Of a stretch of DNA of 64,000 nucleotides, positions 19,672 through 28,646 are shown piece by piece. The stretch is from an uncultured Oceanisphaera sp. Its GTDB lineage: Bacteria > Pseudomonadota > Gammaproteobacteria > Enterobacterales > Aeromonadaceae. Below the pieces are notes generated by a model that saw nothing but the letters and a program-made list of their open reading frames with translations, did not search any database and was not told where the DNA came from. The stretch covers positions 1 to 64,000 of the forward strand of contig NZ_CANLZU010000009.1 of the NCBI RefSeq assembly GCF_947495715.1. The letters run 5' to 3'. The translations under genes were made by a program, and so were the position numbers. The stretch's first letter is position 1; every line of letters starts with the position of its first letter.

Positions 19672-19972
19672 TTTAGATAATAAAAACAAGGGTTTACCTA
19701 AACGAGTCCAGGCTTGGATCTGGCTGCAAGATAAGGTGCGCGCAAGGTATCACAAATCGGTGAAAAAGCAGCCAAGGACACGAAAATAATTCGGCTCATT
19801 TTGGCGCTGTTCTTGATGACAACAGCGGGACTCATCATCGCATCATCCCCCGGTTCACCACAGGGTTGCGCCTTCATGAGCCCCCGGCTTCGGGCTTGAA
19901 TATGCGCGGACAGCGGGCATGATTTTGACGACACTTTCTGGCACTCTGGCCTTTTTTTAATGGAAACAAGCG

Positions 19973-20518
19973 ATGAGCACAGTAGTAAGAATGGCCCTGT
20001 TGATGTTGAGCCTGATGCTGGCCGGCTGTACCGACTCGACGTCGCGAGAGATCCATCTGCTGAGCGGCGCCAGTCCCGCCGAACTGGCCCGCAATCATCT
20101 GGCCGGGGCCGTGCTGGAACAGCAGGGGTTTACCGTGACCGTAGAAGAAGCCCGGCTGGGGCAAATCTGGCAGCGGCTGTGGGCCGGAAAGGCCGACGCC
20201 AGTCTGTCGGTGTGGCTGCCGGAGGCATCGGCGCCCTTTGTGGAACGCTTTTTCGAGCGGCTGGACGATCTGGGACCCAGAGACGGCGTGCTGGCGAGTG
20301 AGGCTGAGCACTGGCCGGCCCAGGACAGGCCCCATATTCTGGTGCGGCGCAGCCTGGAGCAGGATGCCCCAGAAGCCTTTGCTACCCTGATGGTGCTGCG
20401 CTGGCAGTCGAAGGATCTGGAACAGATCATTGCCAACTGGCAGCAAGGCGGTGACTGGCAACAGGCGGCCAGCCGCTGGCTGGAAGCCCACCCCGTCGAG
20501 CCGAACCCTGCACCCTAG
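19973..20518 (+). CDS. Truncated OpuAC/ProX-like substrate-binding lipoprotein
   Basis: This 181-residue protein begins with a lipoprotein signal MSTVVRMALLMLSLMLAGC (lipobox LAGC). Residues about 33-100 (ELARNHLAGAVLEQQGFTVTVEEARLGQIWQRLWAGKADASLSVWLPE) look like the first lobe of glycine-betaine/choline-binding OpuAC domains, including the DASLSVWLP segment. The last 50 residues (FATLMVLRWQSKDLEQIIANWQQGGDWQQAASRWLEAHP) look like the C-terminal helix of the same family. The central lobe expected in a roughly 280-residue ProX appears to be missing. No ABC permease or ATPase is adjacent. Function is unknown; the family assignment is a pattern judgement. Confidence 0.6.
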   Translation: MSTVVRMALLMLSLMLAGCTDSTSREIHLLSGASPAELARNHLAGAVLEQQGFTVTVEEARLGQIWQRLWAGKADASLSVWLPEASAPFVERFFERLDDLGPRDGVLASEAEHWPAQDRPHILVRRSLEQDAPEAFATLMVLRWQSKDLEQIIANWQQGGDWQQAASRWLEAHPVEPNPAP

Positions 20519-20575
20519 CCTTTATTCGCGCCCCAAGCCGAGCAGATGAGAGAGGACAGTCTTTTCCCCGGCCTT

Positions 20576-20581
20576 TATAAT
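20576..20581 (+). promoter_or_regulatory. Putative -10 element for purT
   Basis: A perfect TATAAT lies 33 nt upstream of the purT ATG in a 95-nt gap. A matching -35 is not clear. No PurR palindrome was recognised. Confidence 0.4.
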
Positions 20582-20613
20582 GGGGTCACATTTCGTAACA
20601 GGGACAGACCATA

Positions 20614-21795
20614 ATGACGACGCTTGGAACGCCTCTTTCGGCGACGGCAACCCGCGTATTGATGTGCGGCGGCGGTGAGCTGGGTAAAGAAGTGGTAATT
20701 GAACTGCAGCGCCTGGGTGTGGAGGTGATCGTGGTGGATCGCTATGCCAACTCGCCGGCCATGCAGGTGGCGCATCGTTCCCATGTGATCTCCATGCTGG
20801 ACGGTGCGGCACTGAGGGCGGTGATCGAGCAGGAGCAGCCGCACCTGATCGTGCCCGAGATCGAAGCCATTGCCACCGACACCCTGGCCGAGCTGGAGCA
20901 GGAAGGCTTTACCGTCATTCCTACCGCCCGCGCCACCCAGCTGACCATGAACCGCGAAGGCATTCGCCGTCTGGCCGCTGAAGAACTGGGCCTTGAGACC
21001 TCGCCCTACCGCTTTGCCGGTACTCTGGACGAGTTCAAGGCGGCGGTGGCCGAGATTGGTCTGCCCTGTGTGGTGAAGCCTGTCATGAGCTCATCCGGCA
21101 AGGGCCAGAGCACCCTGCGCCAGGAAAGTGACATTGAAGCCGCCTGGCAGTATGCCCAGGAAGGCGGCCGGGCCGGCGGTGGCCGGGTGATCGTCGAAGG
21201 CTTTGTCGACTTCGACTATGAAATCACCCTGCTGACCGTGCGCCATGCCAATGGCACCAGCTTCTGTGACCCCATCGGTCACCACCAGGAAGACGGCGAT
21301 TACCGTACTTCCTGGCAGCCGCAGGCCATGAGTGCGGCTGCATTGGCCGCGTCACAACGGGTCGCCGAGCAGGTGACCGGTGCCCTCGGCGGTTACGGCG
21401 TGTTTGGTGTGGAGCTGTTTATTCGTGGTGATGAGGTGCTGTTCAGTGAAGTGTCGCCCCGGCCGCACGACACCGGCCTGGTGACCCTGATTTCGCAGAA
21501 CCTGTCCGAGTTTGCCCTGCATGCCCGTGCCATTCTGGGCCTGCCCATTCCGCTGATTCGCCAGTATGGCCCCGCCGCCTCGGCGGTGATCCTGCCCGAA
21601 GGCCTGTCCTGCCAGACCCGCTTCGGTGGTTTGAACCAGGCGCTGGCCGAGCCGGATACCGAACTGCGTCTGTTCGGCAAGCCGGAGATTAACGGCCGCC
21701 GCCGCATGGGCGTGGCCCTGGCACTGGCAAACAGCATAGAGGCCGCCAAAACCAAGGCCAGCGAGTGTGCCGCCAAGGTCAGCGTCGAGTTTTAA
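20614..21795 (+). CDS. purT: Formate-dependent phosphoribosylglycinamide formyltransferase (GAR transformylase 2)
   Basis: This 393-residue ATP-grasp enzyme of purine synthesis uses formate and ATP to formylate GAR. The N-terminal Rossmann-like part has [20 protein letters not shown] (16-35) and [17 protein letters not shown]. The ATP-grasp core has [17 protein letters not shown] (about 150-166) and [26 protein letters not shown] (about 268-293). Length and motif order are those of PurT. It is transcribed alone between its own promoter gap and a terminator. Confidence 0.96.
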   Translation: MTTLGTPLSATATRVLMCGGGELGKEVVIELQRLGVEVIVVDRYANSPAMQVAHRSHVISMLDGAALRAVIEQEQPHLIVPEIEAIATDTLAELEQEGFTVIPTARATQLTMNREGIRRLAAEELGLETSPYRFAGTLDEFKAAVAEIGLPCVVKPVMSSSGKGQSTLRQESDIEAAWQYAQEGGRAGGGRVIVEGFVDFDYEITLLTVRHANGTSFCDPIGHHQEDGDYRTSWQPQAMSAAALAASQRVAEQVTGALGGYGVFGVELFIRGDEVLFSEVSPRPHDTGLVTLISQNLSEFALHARAILGLPIPLIRQYGPAASAVILPEGLSCQTRFGGLNQALAEPDTELRLFGKPEINGRRRMGVALALANSIEAAKTKASECAAKVSVEF

Positions 21796-21830
21796 GTCGA
21801 TTTTTTACTGCCCCCCGGTATTCAGCATCA

Positions 21831-21856
21831 GGCGCCCGTTACGGGCGCTTTTTTAT
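21831..21856 (+). terminator. Terminator after purT
   Basis: A GCGCCCG/CGGGCGC hairpin with a three-base loop and T6 lies about 35 nt past the purT stop. Confidence 0.9.
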
Positions 21857-21919
21857 TGTGGTACAGGGAGTGGCGGCTGGGTGAGCCGATAGGGCCGTGA
21901 TTTACCAGGTACTTGGTGT

Positions 21920-22258
21920 CTAGGGTTGGCTTTGCCGTGGGTTGCGAGTAATAAACTGAATCGCCTCAGGGCTGAGCTCCCATACTGGTTCGCCGTGGAT
22001 GAGCGTTATTTTGAGCGGGATTTCATGCCACTGTTCCCGGTATAGAATATGGGCGGTGCCACTATGGCCACCCAACCAATTTCTAGACACTTCAACCTTA
22101 TCCACACTCAACTCCTGAGGTTGCAGGTTAAACTCCGAGTCTAATGCCCTTTGCAGCGAGGCTTTCACTGAGTGTGCAATCTCGGTGGTGGGTTTGCCAC
22201 AGGCCACCAGCAGCGCCATTGCCATGATCCCTGTTATCGCGGTCAGCAGACGTTTCAT
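21920..22258 (-). CDS. Small lipoprotein of unknown function
   Basis: This 112-residue protein starts MKRLLTAITGIMAMALLVAC, a lipoprotein signal with lipobox LVAC. The mature part (about 92 residues) has the look of a small mixed alpha/beta domain with a SVKASLQRALDSEFNLQ segment and no recognised motif. It lies 72 nt downstream of another unknown gene on the same strand and may share its transcript. No homologue family is recalled; the reading frame is supported by the lipobox and by the clean stop. Confidence 0.6.
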   Translation of the reverse strand: MKRLLTAITGIMAMALLVACGKPTTEIAHSVKASLQRALDSEFNLQPQELSVDKVEVSRNWLGGHSGTAHILYREQWHEIPLKITLIHGEPVWELSPEAIQFITRNPRQSQP

Positions 22259-22330
22259 TATGTTTATGTTCTCCTCAAATATGGCAAAGCGGCGGATAAA
22301 AGCGCTCCCCGGGCAGAACGCGTTGGCTTG

Positions 22331-23026
22331 TTATTCGCCGGTATCTTGTTGCCGGGGCGCTTGCCCGTAGGGCTGGGGGCTCTGCTCAAGGTCATGGTTA
22401 GCCGTAGGGAAGGTGGCGTACAAAAATACCGCCAGCCATAAAAATGCCCCTATTCTCAACCAGTTCGAATAGCCTTTACGCAGCGTAAACCAGGCAAAAA
22501 TAATCGGTAACATTACGATGCCGGCGCCGAGATAATGGCCCACTTTGCGTTGTTGTTGTTGTTGTTTTTGTTTTTGTTTTTGTTTTTGTTTTTGTGGCGT
22601 ATCCGGTTCGGAAATAGAGGCGGCATAACGTGTTTCTATAAACGCCCGCAAACAGATCACTTGATCAACAATGGCCTGATGCGCCAATGGCTCAGGATTG
22701 TCTACTGCTATCCAGTGTTCAATCTCGGCCTTGGTACGCGCAAAATAAGCGACAAAGTCAGGGTAATGCTCATGGTCGGCAAACAGCGTATTAATATCCG
22801 TTTTATCTGCTGTCAGCTGCTGAACATCATGGCCATTCACTGCAACAAAGACCGCCACCGCAGCATTCAGATCGGTTTGCACCTGTTCCAGAAAACTCAG
22901 GAAGCCCGGCGATTGCAGCTTTTTGTTCTGGCTGTTTGTTTTATCGATATCGAGCCGGGTGTCGATGCCGATGAGGGGGCCGATGGCCGGCTTTTCATCC
23001 TGGGGGTTGTGTTCGGTGCTTGGCAT
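22331..23026 (-). CDS. Unknown protein with polyQ/KQ tract and two C-terminal membrane helices
   Basis: This 231-residue protein has a soluble N-terminal region (about 1-140) ending in a KQKQKQKQKQQQQQ low-complexity tract (about 150-163), then two hydrophobic segments (about 170-188 and 200-218). ATG 23026 (MPSTEHN) is preferred. An extension to 23167 would add a proline-rich, non-protein-like leader. The DNA of the tract is a run of short tandem units that can change length in frame. No family is recognised. Expression with the downstream 112-aa lipoprotein gene is possible. Confidence 0.6.
   Translation of the reverse strand: MPSTEHNPQDEKPAIGPLIGIDTRLDIDKTNSQNKKLQSPGFLSFLEQVQTDLNAAVAVFVAVNGHDVQQLTADKTDINTLFADHEHYPDFVAYFARTKAEIEHWIAVDNPEPLAHQAIVDQVICLRAFIETRYAASISEPDTPQKQKQKQKQKQQQQQRKVGHYLGAGIVMLPIIFAWFTLRKGYSNWLRIGAFLWLAVFLYATFPTANHDLEQSPQPYGQAPRQQDTGE
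22545..22595. repeat. In-gene microsatellite (TTG and TTTTTG units)
   Basis: About five TTG units are followed by about five TTTTTG units on the plus strand. They encode the poly-Gln and Lys-Gln tract of the minus-strand unknown protein. Units are multiples of three, so slippage would change tract length without a frameshift. Confidence 0.85.
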
Positions 23027-23232
23027 ATGAATCTCTGTATTAAGTGACCGCGTTGTACAGGGCTTATTTTTCAGCTGCAGCATAATAGCAAACGGATGGC
23101 ATAACAGAGTCGTTTTGTTGCCGGTAAAGGGCGGAGGAGGGGGTAGTCTCTTGTTGGCTAATGGCACTCATCCTGCCAGCCTTACCCAATACTTGACTCT
23201 CGCCGTAGAGCGCTACATGGTGCGCTACATTA

Positions 23233-23270
23233 ATAAAAAAGGCATTAACCCTTTCAGATTAATGCCTTTT
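23233..23270 (-). terminator. Terminator after dusB-fis
   Basis: A perfect 12-bp stem AAAAGGCATTAA / TTAATGCCTTTT with a 10-nt loop ends in T tracts on both strands. It lies 26 nt past the fis stop and is probably bidirectional. Confidence 0.9.
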
Positions 23271-23295
23271 AATTCAATGCTTTAACTGATTGTTA

Positions 23296-23595
23296 TCAGT
23301 TCATGCCGTATTTCTTGAGCTTCTTGCGCAGGGTACCGCGGTTGATGCCCATCATGTTGGCGGCGCGAGTCTGGTTGCCGCGGGTGTACTGCATGATCAC
23401 GTCCAGCATCGGGGCTTCGACTTCGGCGAGGACCAACTCATACAACTCGGTTACTTCCTGACCATTAAGCTGGGACAGGTAATTGCGCAGGGCCTGATCG
23501 ACCGAGTTGCGCAGCGGGCGCTGAGTGGGCTGCTCGGAAGTCGGAGATTTAGTGGTAGTAACCAGTGCATCAGAAGTCGTAGTTTGTTCGAACAT
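23296..23595 (-). CDS. fis: DNA-binding protein Fis
   Basis: This 99-residue nucleoid and regulatory protein bends DNA and activates rRNA and tRNA promoters in fast growth. The C-terminal helix-turn-helix [24 protein letters not shown] is nearly identical to the E. coli one. The beta-hairpin arms lie near the N-terminus and the dimer core [25 protein letters not shown] at about 36-60. It lies 25 nt downstream of dusB, the conserved dusB-fis operon. Confidence 0.98.
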   Translation of the reverse strand: MFEQTTTSDALVTTTKSPTSEQPTQRPLRNSVDQALRNYLSQLNGQEVTELYELVLAEVEAPMLDVIMQYTRGNQTRAANMMGINRGTLRKKLKKYGMN

Positions 23596-23620
23596 ATTCA
23601 GTCGGCTCTTCTTTTGTTCG

Positions 23621-24586
23621 TTAAGCTATATTCGCGAAATACTGCTCCAACGAGTCGAGCTGGTGCCCGGCTTCGTCGAGAGCGTTGAAATCACTGCGAA
23701 AGTCACGGCCCGCATCACTGCCTTGCAGATACCACCCCACATGTTTTCGGGCAATCCTTACGCCCATTACCTCACCGTAAAACGCATGCAGTGCGGCAAC
23801 ATGTTCCCGAATCATCGCCCGCTCCTGGTCCTTGGGAAGCGGTGCGGGAGTGGTACCCTGTTCAAGGTAGTGGCGGATTTCTCTAAAAATCCACGGCCGC
23901 CCCTGTGCAGCCCGGCCAATCATGATGGCGTCGGCGCCGGTATAATCCAGTACAAAACGCGCCTTTTCCGGGCTGTCGATATCCCCGTTGGCGATCACGG
24001 GAATAGAGACGGCTTGTTTTACTGCTCTGATGGTGTCGTATTCCGCCTCACCCCTGTACATGCAGGCCCGCGTGCGGCCATGCACGGCCAGTGCCCGGAT
24101 ACCGCTGTCTTCGGCGATACGCGCAATGTGCACGCCGTTGCGGTTGTCCGGATCCCAGCCGGTACGAATTTTCAGGGTGACCGGAACCGTTACTGCACTT
24201 ACCACGGCGCTGACAATCTCTTGCACCAGCGCCGGGAATTGCAGCAGGGCGGACCCCGCCATCTTCTTGTTTACCTTCTTTGCCGGGCAGCCCATGTTGA
24301 TGTCGATAATCTGCGCGCCCTGGTCCACATTGAACCGGGCCGCCTCGGCCATCAACGCCGGATCTGCCCCTGCAATCTGGACGGATCGGATACCCGTTTC
24401 TCCTTCATGATCCATACGCCGAAGGGACTTTTCGGACTGCCACACCCTGGGGTTGGACGACATCATTTCCGACACCGCCATTCCGGCTCCCATGCGCAGG
24501 CACAAGGTACGGAAGGGTCTGTCGGTTACACCGGCCATCGGTGCCACCAGCAGGGGGGTAGACAATTTGTAAGGACCAATTTCCAT
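23621..24586 (-). CDS. dusB: tRNA-dihydrouridine synthase B
   Basis: This 321-residue FMN enzyme reduces uridine in tRNA (position 17 in E. coli). The TIM-barrel motifs [13 protein letters not shown] (14-26), [29 protein letters not shown] with the catalytic Cys near residue 100, [17 protein letters not shown] and [14 protein letters not shown] are all present. It is the first gene of the dusB-fis operon, with a 317-nt AT-rich gap upstream that must hold the growth-regulated promoter. Confidence 0.96.
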   Translation of the reverse strand: MEIGPYKLSTPLLVAPMAGVTDRPFRTLCLRMGAGMAVSEMMSSNPRVWQSEKSLRRMDHEGETGIRSVQIAGADPALMAEAARFNVDQGAQIIDINMGCPAKKVNKKMAGSALLQFPALVQEIVSAVVSAVTVPVTLKIRTGWDPDNRNGVHIARIAEDSGIRALAVHGRTRACMYRGEAEYDTIRAVKQAVSIPVIANGDIDSPEKARFVLDYTGADAIMIGRAAQGRPWIFREIRHYLEQGTTPAPLPKDQERAMIREHVAALHAFYGEVMGVRIARKHVGWYLQGSDAGRDFRSDFNALDEAGHQLDSLEQYFANIA

Positions 24587-24903
24587 GAGAATACGGCTAT
24601 CTCGGCTCAGGGTCGCGTATCTTACGCATTTTTTGAGGGGCTGAAAAGGTCACAAATTGAGCGGCGCATAATTTTTTATAAGTCAAGATGCTGGTGCATT
24701 TTTTATGCAGTTTCAGGGCACTTCAAGCGGCGGTAATGGCGTTGTTTGTACCGGCCTGCTCTGGTATGGCGTTCGCTCCATGGGTGATTTTCAGCGGGTT
24801 TATCCGGGTATCGGCCAAATGTTCCCATTTGGTTCCACAACGCCGAGGTTTGTACGGCCATGAAAAAGGCTCCCGCAGGAGCCTTTTCGATCTGCATGGG
24901 GGC
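24587..24903. other. 317-nt non-coding gap upstream of dusB-fis
   Basis: It contains the prmA terminator at its right side and the dusB-fis promoter region. Near 24660-24710 it is AT-rich and holds TGCATAAAAAATGCA (imperfect inverted repeat) and a TTGACT hexamer on the minus strand. No -10 at correct spacing could be assigned with confidence. No gene is seen. Confidence 0.5.
24862..24888 (-). terminator. Terminator after prmA
   Basis: An AAAAGGCTCC/GGAGCCTTTT stem with a CGCA loop and a T run on the minus strand begins 16 nt after the prmA stop. Confidence 0.88.
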
Positions 24904-25779
24904 TTATTGCTTTACGCCACCGAGTCGGGCCCAGTCTTCGCGCAGCTCGGGGTTGTCCATGTCGAACCACTGATCGTACACACGGTTCAGACCTTCGGCC
25001 TGGCTTTCCAGAATACCGGACAGCGCCAGTTTGCCGCCGGGTTTGACCAGGCTGCTGATAAGCGGCGACAGCTCCTTGAGCGGGCCGGCCAGTATGTTGG
25101 CGACCACGATGTCGGCCTTGAGCCCCTCGGGCTGATCCTGGGGCAGATAAACACTCAGCCGATCGGCTACGCCGTTACGCTCGGCGTTGTCGTGGCTGGC
25201 CTGCAGCGCCTGGGGATCGATGTCGATGCCGATCACTTCCTTGGCGCCCAGCTTGAGCGCCGCCAGCGCCAGAATGCCGGAGCCGCAGCCAAAGTCGATC
25301 ACGGTTTTATCGTTCAGATCCTGGCCGTCGAGCCACTCCAGACACAGCGCAGTGGTGGGGTGGGTGCCGGTGCCGAAGGCCAGACCCGGATCCAGCATCA
25401 CGTTGACCGCGGTGGGGTCCGGCACGTCACGCCAGCTGGGGCAGATCCACAGCCGCTTACCGAAGCGCATGGGGTGAAAACTGTCCATCCACTCGCGCAC
25501 CCAGTCCTTGTCTTCCAGCTGTTCGACCTTGCAGACCAGATCCTTGCGATAGAATTTCTTGAGAAACTCGATGATGGGCGCCGGATCGGTTTCGGCATCA
25601 AACAGGCCTACCACCACGGTGTCGTCCCACAGCAGGGTTTCGCCGGGCAGGGGTTCAAATACCGGCTTGTCTTCGGCATCCATATAGGTCACCGACAAAG
25701 CGCCGCGACCCAGCAGCATGTTGCTGACCTTGTCGGCGGTTTTTTCGGTAGCGTTAATGCGAATTTGTATCCAGGGCAT
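24904..25779 (-). CDS. prmA: Ribosomal protein L11 methyltransferase
   Basis: This 291-residue SAM-dependent enzyme trimethylates L11. The N-terminal substrate-recognition domain ([22 protein letters not shown]) leads into [15 protein letters not shown] and the SAM motif [20 protein letters not shown] (about 160-179), then VANILAGPL (the NxxA/P-type catalytic loop). Length fits. The order panF-prmA-dusB-fis is conserved with E. coli. Confidence 0.97.
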   Translation of the reverse strand: MPWIQIRINATEKTADKVSNMLLGRGALSVTYMDAEDKPVFEPLPGETLLWDDTVVVGLFDAETDPAPIIEFLKKFYRKDLVCKVEQLEDKDWVREWMDSFHPMRFGKRLWICPSWRDVPDPTAVNVMLDPGLAFGTGTHPTTALCLEWLDGQDLNDKTVIDFGCGSGILALAALKLGAKEVIGIDIDPQALQASHDNAERNGVADRLSVYLPQDQPEGLKADIVVANILAGPLKELSPLISSLVKPGGKLALSGILESQAEGLNRVYDQWFDMDNPELREDWARLGGVKQ

Positions 25780-26092
25780 GGCGAGGCTTCATCAAACGGT
25801 AAAGGGAGGATTCTAACATGAAACCGGCCGGTTTTAGCAGGCAAGCGATGCCTACAGAATAACGTCTTTTGTAGGCACTGTTGTAGGCGATGCTTCAGCT
25901 TCGCAATGTTGCGCAGCAACATCCTGCAATGCGGCGCAGCCACATCCCGGCTCCGGTATTACCTATATCACCGCATTATCATCACGATTCATCACACAGG
26001 GGGAGCCTGTACATCGGAACCTGCTCTGCAGGTTTTCGCGGCTGAAGCCGCGACTACATTCGTGCAGTATGCAGTATTGGCTGTTCATGTAC
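25780..26092. repeat. Non-coding gap with clustered short palindromes
   Basis: There is no gene in these 313 nt. Perfect hairpins occur at 25906-25922 (ATGTTGC-GCA-GCAACAT), 26018-26034 (AACCTGC-TCT-GCAGGTT) and 26037-26052 (CGCGGCT-GAA-GCCGCG). GTAGGC is repeated at 25871 and 25883. It resembles degraded REP/BIME-like intergenic repeats between panF and prmA. Confidence 0.5.
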
Positions 26093-27559
26093 CTAGCGGC
26101 CCGAAGGGCTCTTTCCAAACAAGGCGCGCACCTCGTCGGTGGGCGGCGCGGTCAACAGCGAGCCGAACACATAGGCCAGGCCCGACAGGGTCAGGCTGGG
26201 CACAATGGCGTGCAGGCCCATTAGCTTGATGCCAAAGCTGGTCAGCAGGCCGTAGCAGAGGGCGCCGGTCACCATGGAGGCCAGGGCGCCGGTGGCGTTG
26301 CCGCGCCACCAGTACAGGCCCAGCACCAGCGGCCAGAAAAAGATGGCCTGCAGGGCGCCAAAGGCCAGCAGGTTGAGCCAGATAATCATGTCCGGCGGGC
26401 TCAGCGCCGCCCACAGCACTATCAATCCCAGTACCAGGGTTACCAGCCGGCTGGCGCGCTTGATGGCGGTGGGCGAGGGCGGGGTGCGGCTCAGGTAGTT
26501 GAGGTACAGATCCTTCACCAGAGTGGCGGAAGCCTGAATCAACTGGGAGTCGATGGTCGACATGATGGCGGCCATGGGCCCGGCCAGAAACAGCCCGGCG
26601 ACGATGGGCGGCAGCACCGTCAGCATCAGGGTCGGCATCACCTTGTCGGGCACCGTCAGCTCGGGCACCAGCACCCGGCCCAGGGCACCCGCAAAGTGCA
26701 TGCCGAACATCAGCAGGGCACCGACCAGGGTACCGATGATAATGCCCTTGTGCATGGCGCCACTGTCCTTGTAGGCCAGGCAGCGGATGGCCGAATGGGG
26801 CAGGCCGATCACCCCGAAGCACACCAGTACCCAGAACGACAGCATGAAACTGATGCCGAGAAAGCCGTCCGGGCCGCGCGGCTCTACCAGGCCGGGATCG
26901 ATCTCGGCCAGGGCGCCGAACATGGCACCGGCACCGCCGCCGGCATGGAGCACGCCGGCCAGCAGCACCAGGGTGCCCAGCAGCATCAGCACGCCCTGCA
27001 CGGCATCGGTGATCACCACGGCTCTGAAGCCGCCAATCAGGGTGTAAAGCAGTACCGTGGTGGCGAAGATGACAAGGCCGCCCTGATAGGGCAGGCCGGT
27101 CACGGTTTCCAGCAGGCGGGCGCCACCGATAAACTGCACCACCATGGTGGCGACAAAGGCGGCCAGCAGGCCCAATGCCGCCAGTATCACCACCAGCGGG
27201 CTGCGATAGCGGGCATACAGCATATCGTTGATGGTGAGCGCATTGACCCGGCGGGCAATATGGGCGAACTGCTTGCCCAATACGCCCAAGGTCAGCCAGA
27301 CGGTGGGCACCTGTATCATCGCCAGCAGCACCCAGCCCAGCCCCATGCGATAGGCGGCACCGGGGCCGCCGATAAAGGAAGAGGCCGAGGCATAGGTGGC
27401 CACCATGGTCATGGCCAGCACAAAGCCGCCCATGGAGCGGTTACCGAGAAAATAGTCCTGCACGAAGCTGCCCTGTTGCGGGCGACGGCTCAGCCAGAAA
27501 CCGAGCCCGAGCATGATGCACAGATAAATCACCAGCGGGATCAACAACTCAAGATTCAT
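26093..27559 (-). CDS. panF: Sodium/pantothenate symporter
   Basis: This 488-residue transporter of the solute:sodium symporter family imports pantothenate for CoA synthesis. About 13 membrane helices can be traced. Signatures include YFLGNRSMGGFVLAMTMVATYASASSFIGGPGAAY (about 36-70) and VLYTLIGGFRAVVITDAVQGVLM (about 170-192). A GGAG site precedes the ATG. It overlaps yhdT by 11 nt, an arrangement shared with enterobacteria. Confidence 0.95.
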   Translation of the reverse strand: MNLELLIPLVIYLCIMLGLGFWLSRRPQQGSFVQDYFLGNRSMGGFVLAMTMVATYASASSFIGGPGAAYRMGLGWVLLAMIQVPTVWLTLGVLGKQFAHIARRVNALTINDMLYARYRSPLVVILAALGLLAAFVATMVVQFIGGARLLETVTGLPYQGGLVIFATTVLLYTLIGGFRAVVITDAVQGVLMLLGTLVLLAGVLHAGGGAGAMFGALAEIDPGLVEPRGPDGFLGISFMLSFWVLVCFGVIGLPHSAIRCLAYKDSGAMHKGIIIGTLVGALLMFGMHFAGALGRVLVPELTVPDKVMPTLMLTVLPPIVAGLFLAGPMAAIMSTIDSQLIQASATLVKDLYLNYLSRTPPSPTAIKRASRLVTLVLGLIVLWAALSPPDMIIWLNLLAFGALQAIFFWPLVLGLYWWRGNATGALASMVTGALCYGLLTSFGIKLMGLHAIVPSLTLSGLAYVFGSLLTAPPTDEVRALFGKSPSGR

Positions 27560-27824
27560 GGCTGCTCTCCGGGACCTGCTTGCTACCTTGCTCGGGGCCG
27601 TCCAGCGCCACGGTCTTGAAGCTGTAACGCACCATCAGCACGCAAAGCACGACAAACAGCAAGGGATTGAACAGACAGCTCAACACAAACCACAGCGGCC
27701 AGCCGGCCAGCATGAACGAGAGAGGTACCGCGTAGGCGCTCAGCCACCAGCCACCCATATAGAACACCGCCAGCGCCACGCTCAAGGCGGCTTCCCGACG
27801 GGCGATGGAGACAATATTGGTCAT
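27549..27824 (-). CDS. yhdT: DUF997 membrane protein YhdT
   Basis: This 91-residue protein has two membrane helices (about 13-37 and 43-67), with the family pattern REAxxxxxLxxxYMxGWWLxAY at the N-terminus. It has always been found next to panF in enterics and has no assigned function. Its 3' end overlaps panF by 11 nt, so co-translation and a helper role for PanF are possible but unproven. Confidence 0.88.
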   Translation of the reverse strand: MTNIVSIARREAALSVALAVFYMGGWWLSAYAVPLSFMLAGWPLWFVLSCLFNPLLFVVLCVLMVRYSFKTVALDGPEQGSKQVPESSHES

Positions 27825-27947
27825 CTTTGATTTCTCAGAAGAAGGGGGCCGGAGAATACCAGCGCGGGCTTGCCGGAATCAATGCGCATAGCCCGGTCTT
27901 GGGCGGCGGCAGGGAGGATACGTGATCCCTGCCGCCGAATGGCTGTG

Positions 27948-28313
27948 TCAGTTGCCGAAGTCGTCACCGGCGGCGGCCACAAAGGCCAGTTCGACCAGGT
28001 AGCGGGGGTTGGCCAGCTCGGCCTTGACGCAGGCGCGACTGGGTGCGGTGCCGGGTTCAAACCAGGCGTCCCATACCGCATTGAAAGCTGGCAGGTTGGC
28101 GAAGTCGGTGAGATAAATGCTCACCGACAGCAGGCGCGACTTGTCGCTGCCTATTCTGGCCAGGGCCTGCTCGGCCTGAGCGAAGATCTGGGCGGCCTGA
28201 CCCTGAACGTCGGCATCGAGGTCGGCCTCGGGCACTTCGACGAAGTGGGCGATGCCGTTGAACACGGTAATGTCGGACCAGCGTTGGCAGGGGTTGATGC
28301 GATGGATTGTCAT
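27948..28313 (-). CDS. RidA-family protein, YoaB-like subgroup
   Basis: This 121-residue chorismate-mutase-like trimer subunit of the RidA/YjgF superfamily starts MTIHRINPCQRWSDITVFNG, the pattern of E. coli YoaB. The Arg that RidA enzymes use for imine hydrolysis (RSCVEVARLP in RidA) aligns with Leu here (SRACVKAELANP), so classical 2-iminobutanoate deaminase activity is doubtful. It sits between accC and yhdT, genes that are adjacent in E. coli, and is flanked by a decayed repeat element. Confidence 0.85.
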   Translation of the reverse strand: MTIHRINPCQRWSDITVFNGIAHFVEVPEADLDADVQGQAAQIFAQAEQALARIGSDKSRLLSVSIYLTDFANLPAFNAVWDAWFEPGTAPSRACVKAELANPRYLVELAFVAAAGDDFGN

Positions 28314-28393
28314 GGGGTTTCTCTTCAGGTGGGCTTTGAGCCGTTATTCTAACGGCAAAGGACGGTGAGGGAAAAATATGGATATTTGAAATC

Positions 28394-28581
28394 TCGAACA
28401 AAGGGTCTGCTTCTCCGACCCGCTCAAGCACCTCCTTGTGGCGCTCAGCACATGACATCCCTGTCATGTGATAGACGGTGAAGCAGATCCCTTTGCCCTC
28501 CTTGATGCTCCGGCGTTGCCTGTCGGCGCCGTCTGCGGGCAACTCGGACCTTGAGAAGAGGCGGCTGTGTTGCCGCTGAGA
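28394..28581 (-). mobile_element. Decayed MITE-like element, copy D
   Basis: The sequence from CGAACAAAGGG to GGCTGTGTTGCC aligns collinearly with copy A (18590-18855), with scattered differences and a deletion of roughly 90 nt. The deletion removes the central hairpin arm. The TACCAA/TTGGTA ends are no longer recognisable. It lies in the 3' flank of accC and has the same orientation as that gene. Confidence 0.7.
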
Positions 28582-28594
28582 TAACGGATTGATA

Positions 28595-28627
28595 TCAAAA
28601 AAAACGGCGCCCGAAGGCGCCGTTTTC
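28595..28627 (-). terminator. Terminator after accC
   Basis: An AAAACGGCGCC/GGCGCCGTTTT stem with a 4-nt loop and T8 on the minus strand lies 20 nt past accC. Confidence 0.93.
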
Positions 28628-28646
28628 AATCAGCAGTAGCGGTGTC

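Noticed and set aside
19698-19934. 78-aa minus-strand frame between two lipoprotein genes
   Set aside because: No ribosome-binding site, signal or domain; the region is better explained as the promoter gap.
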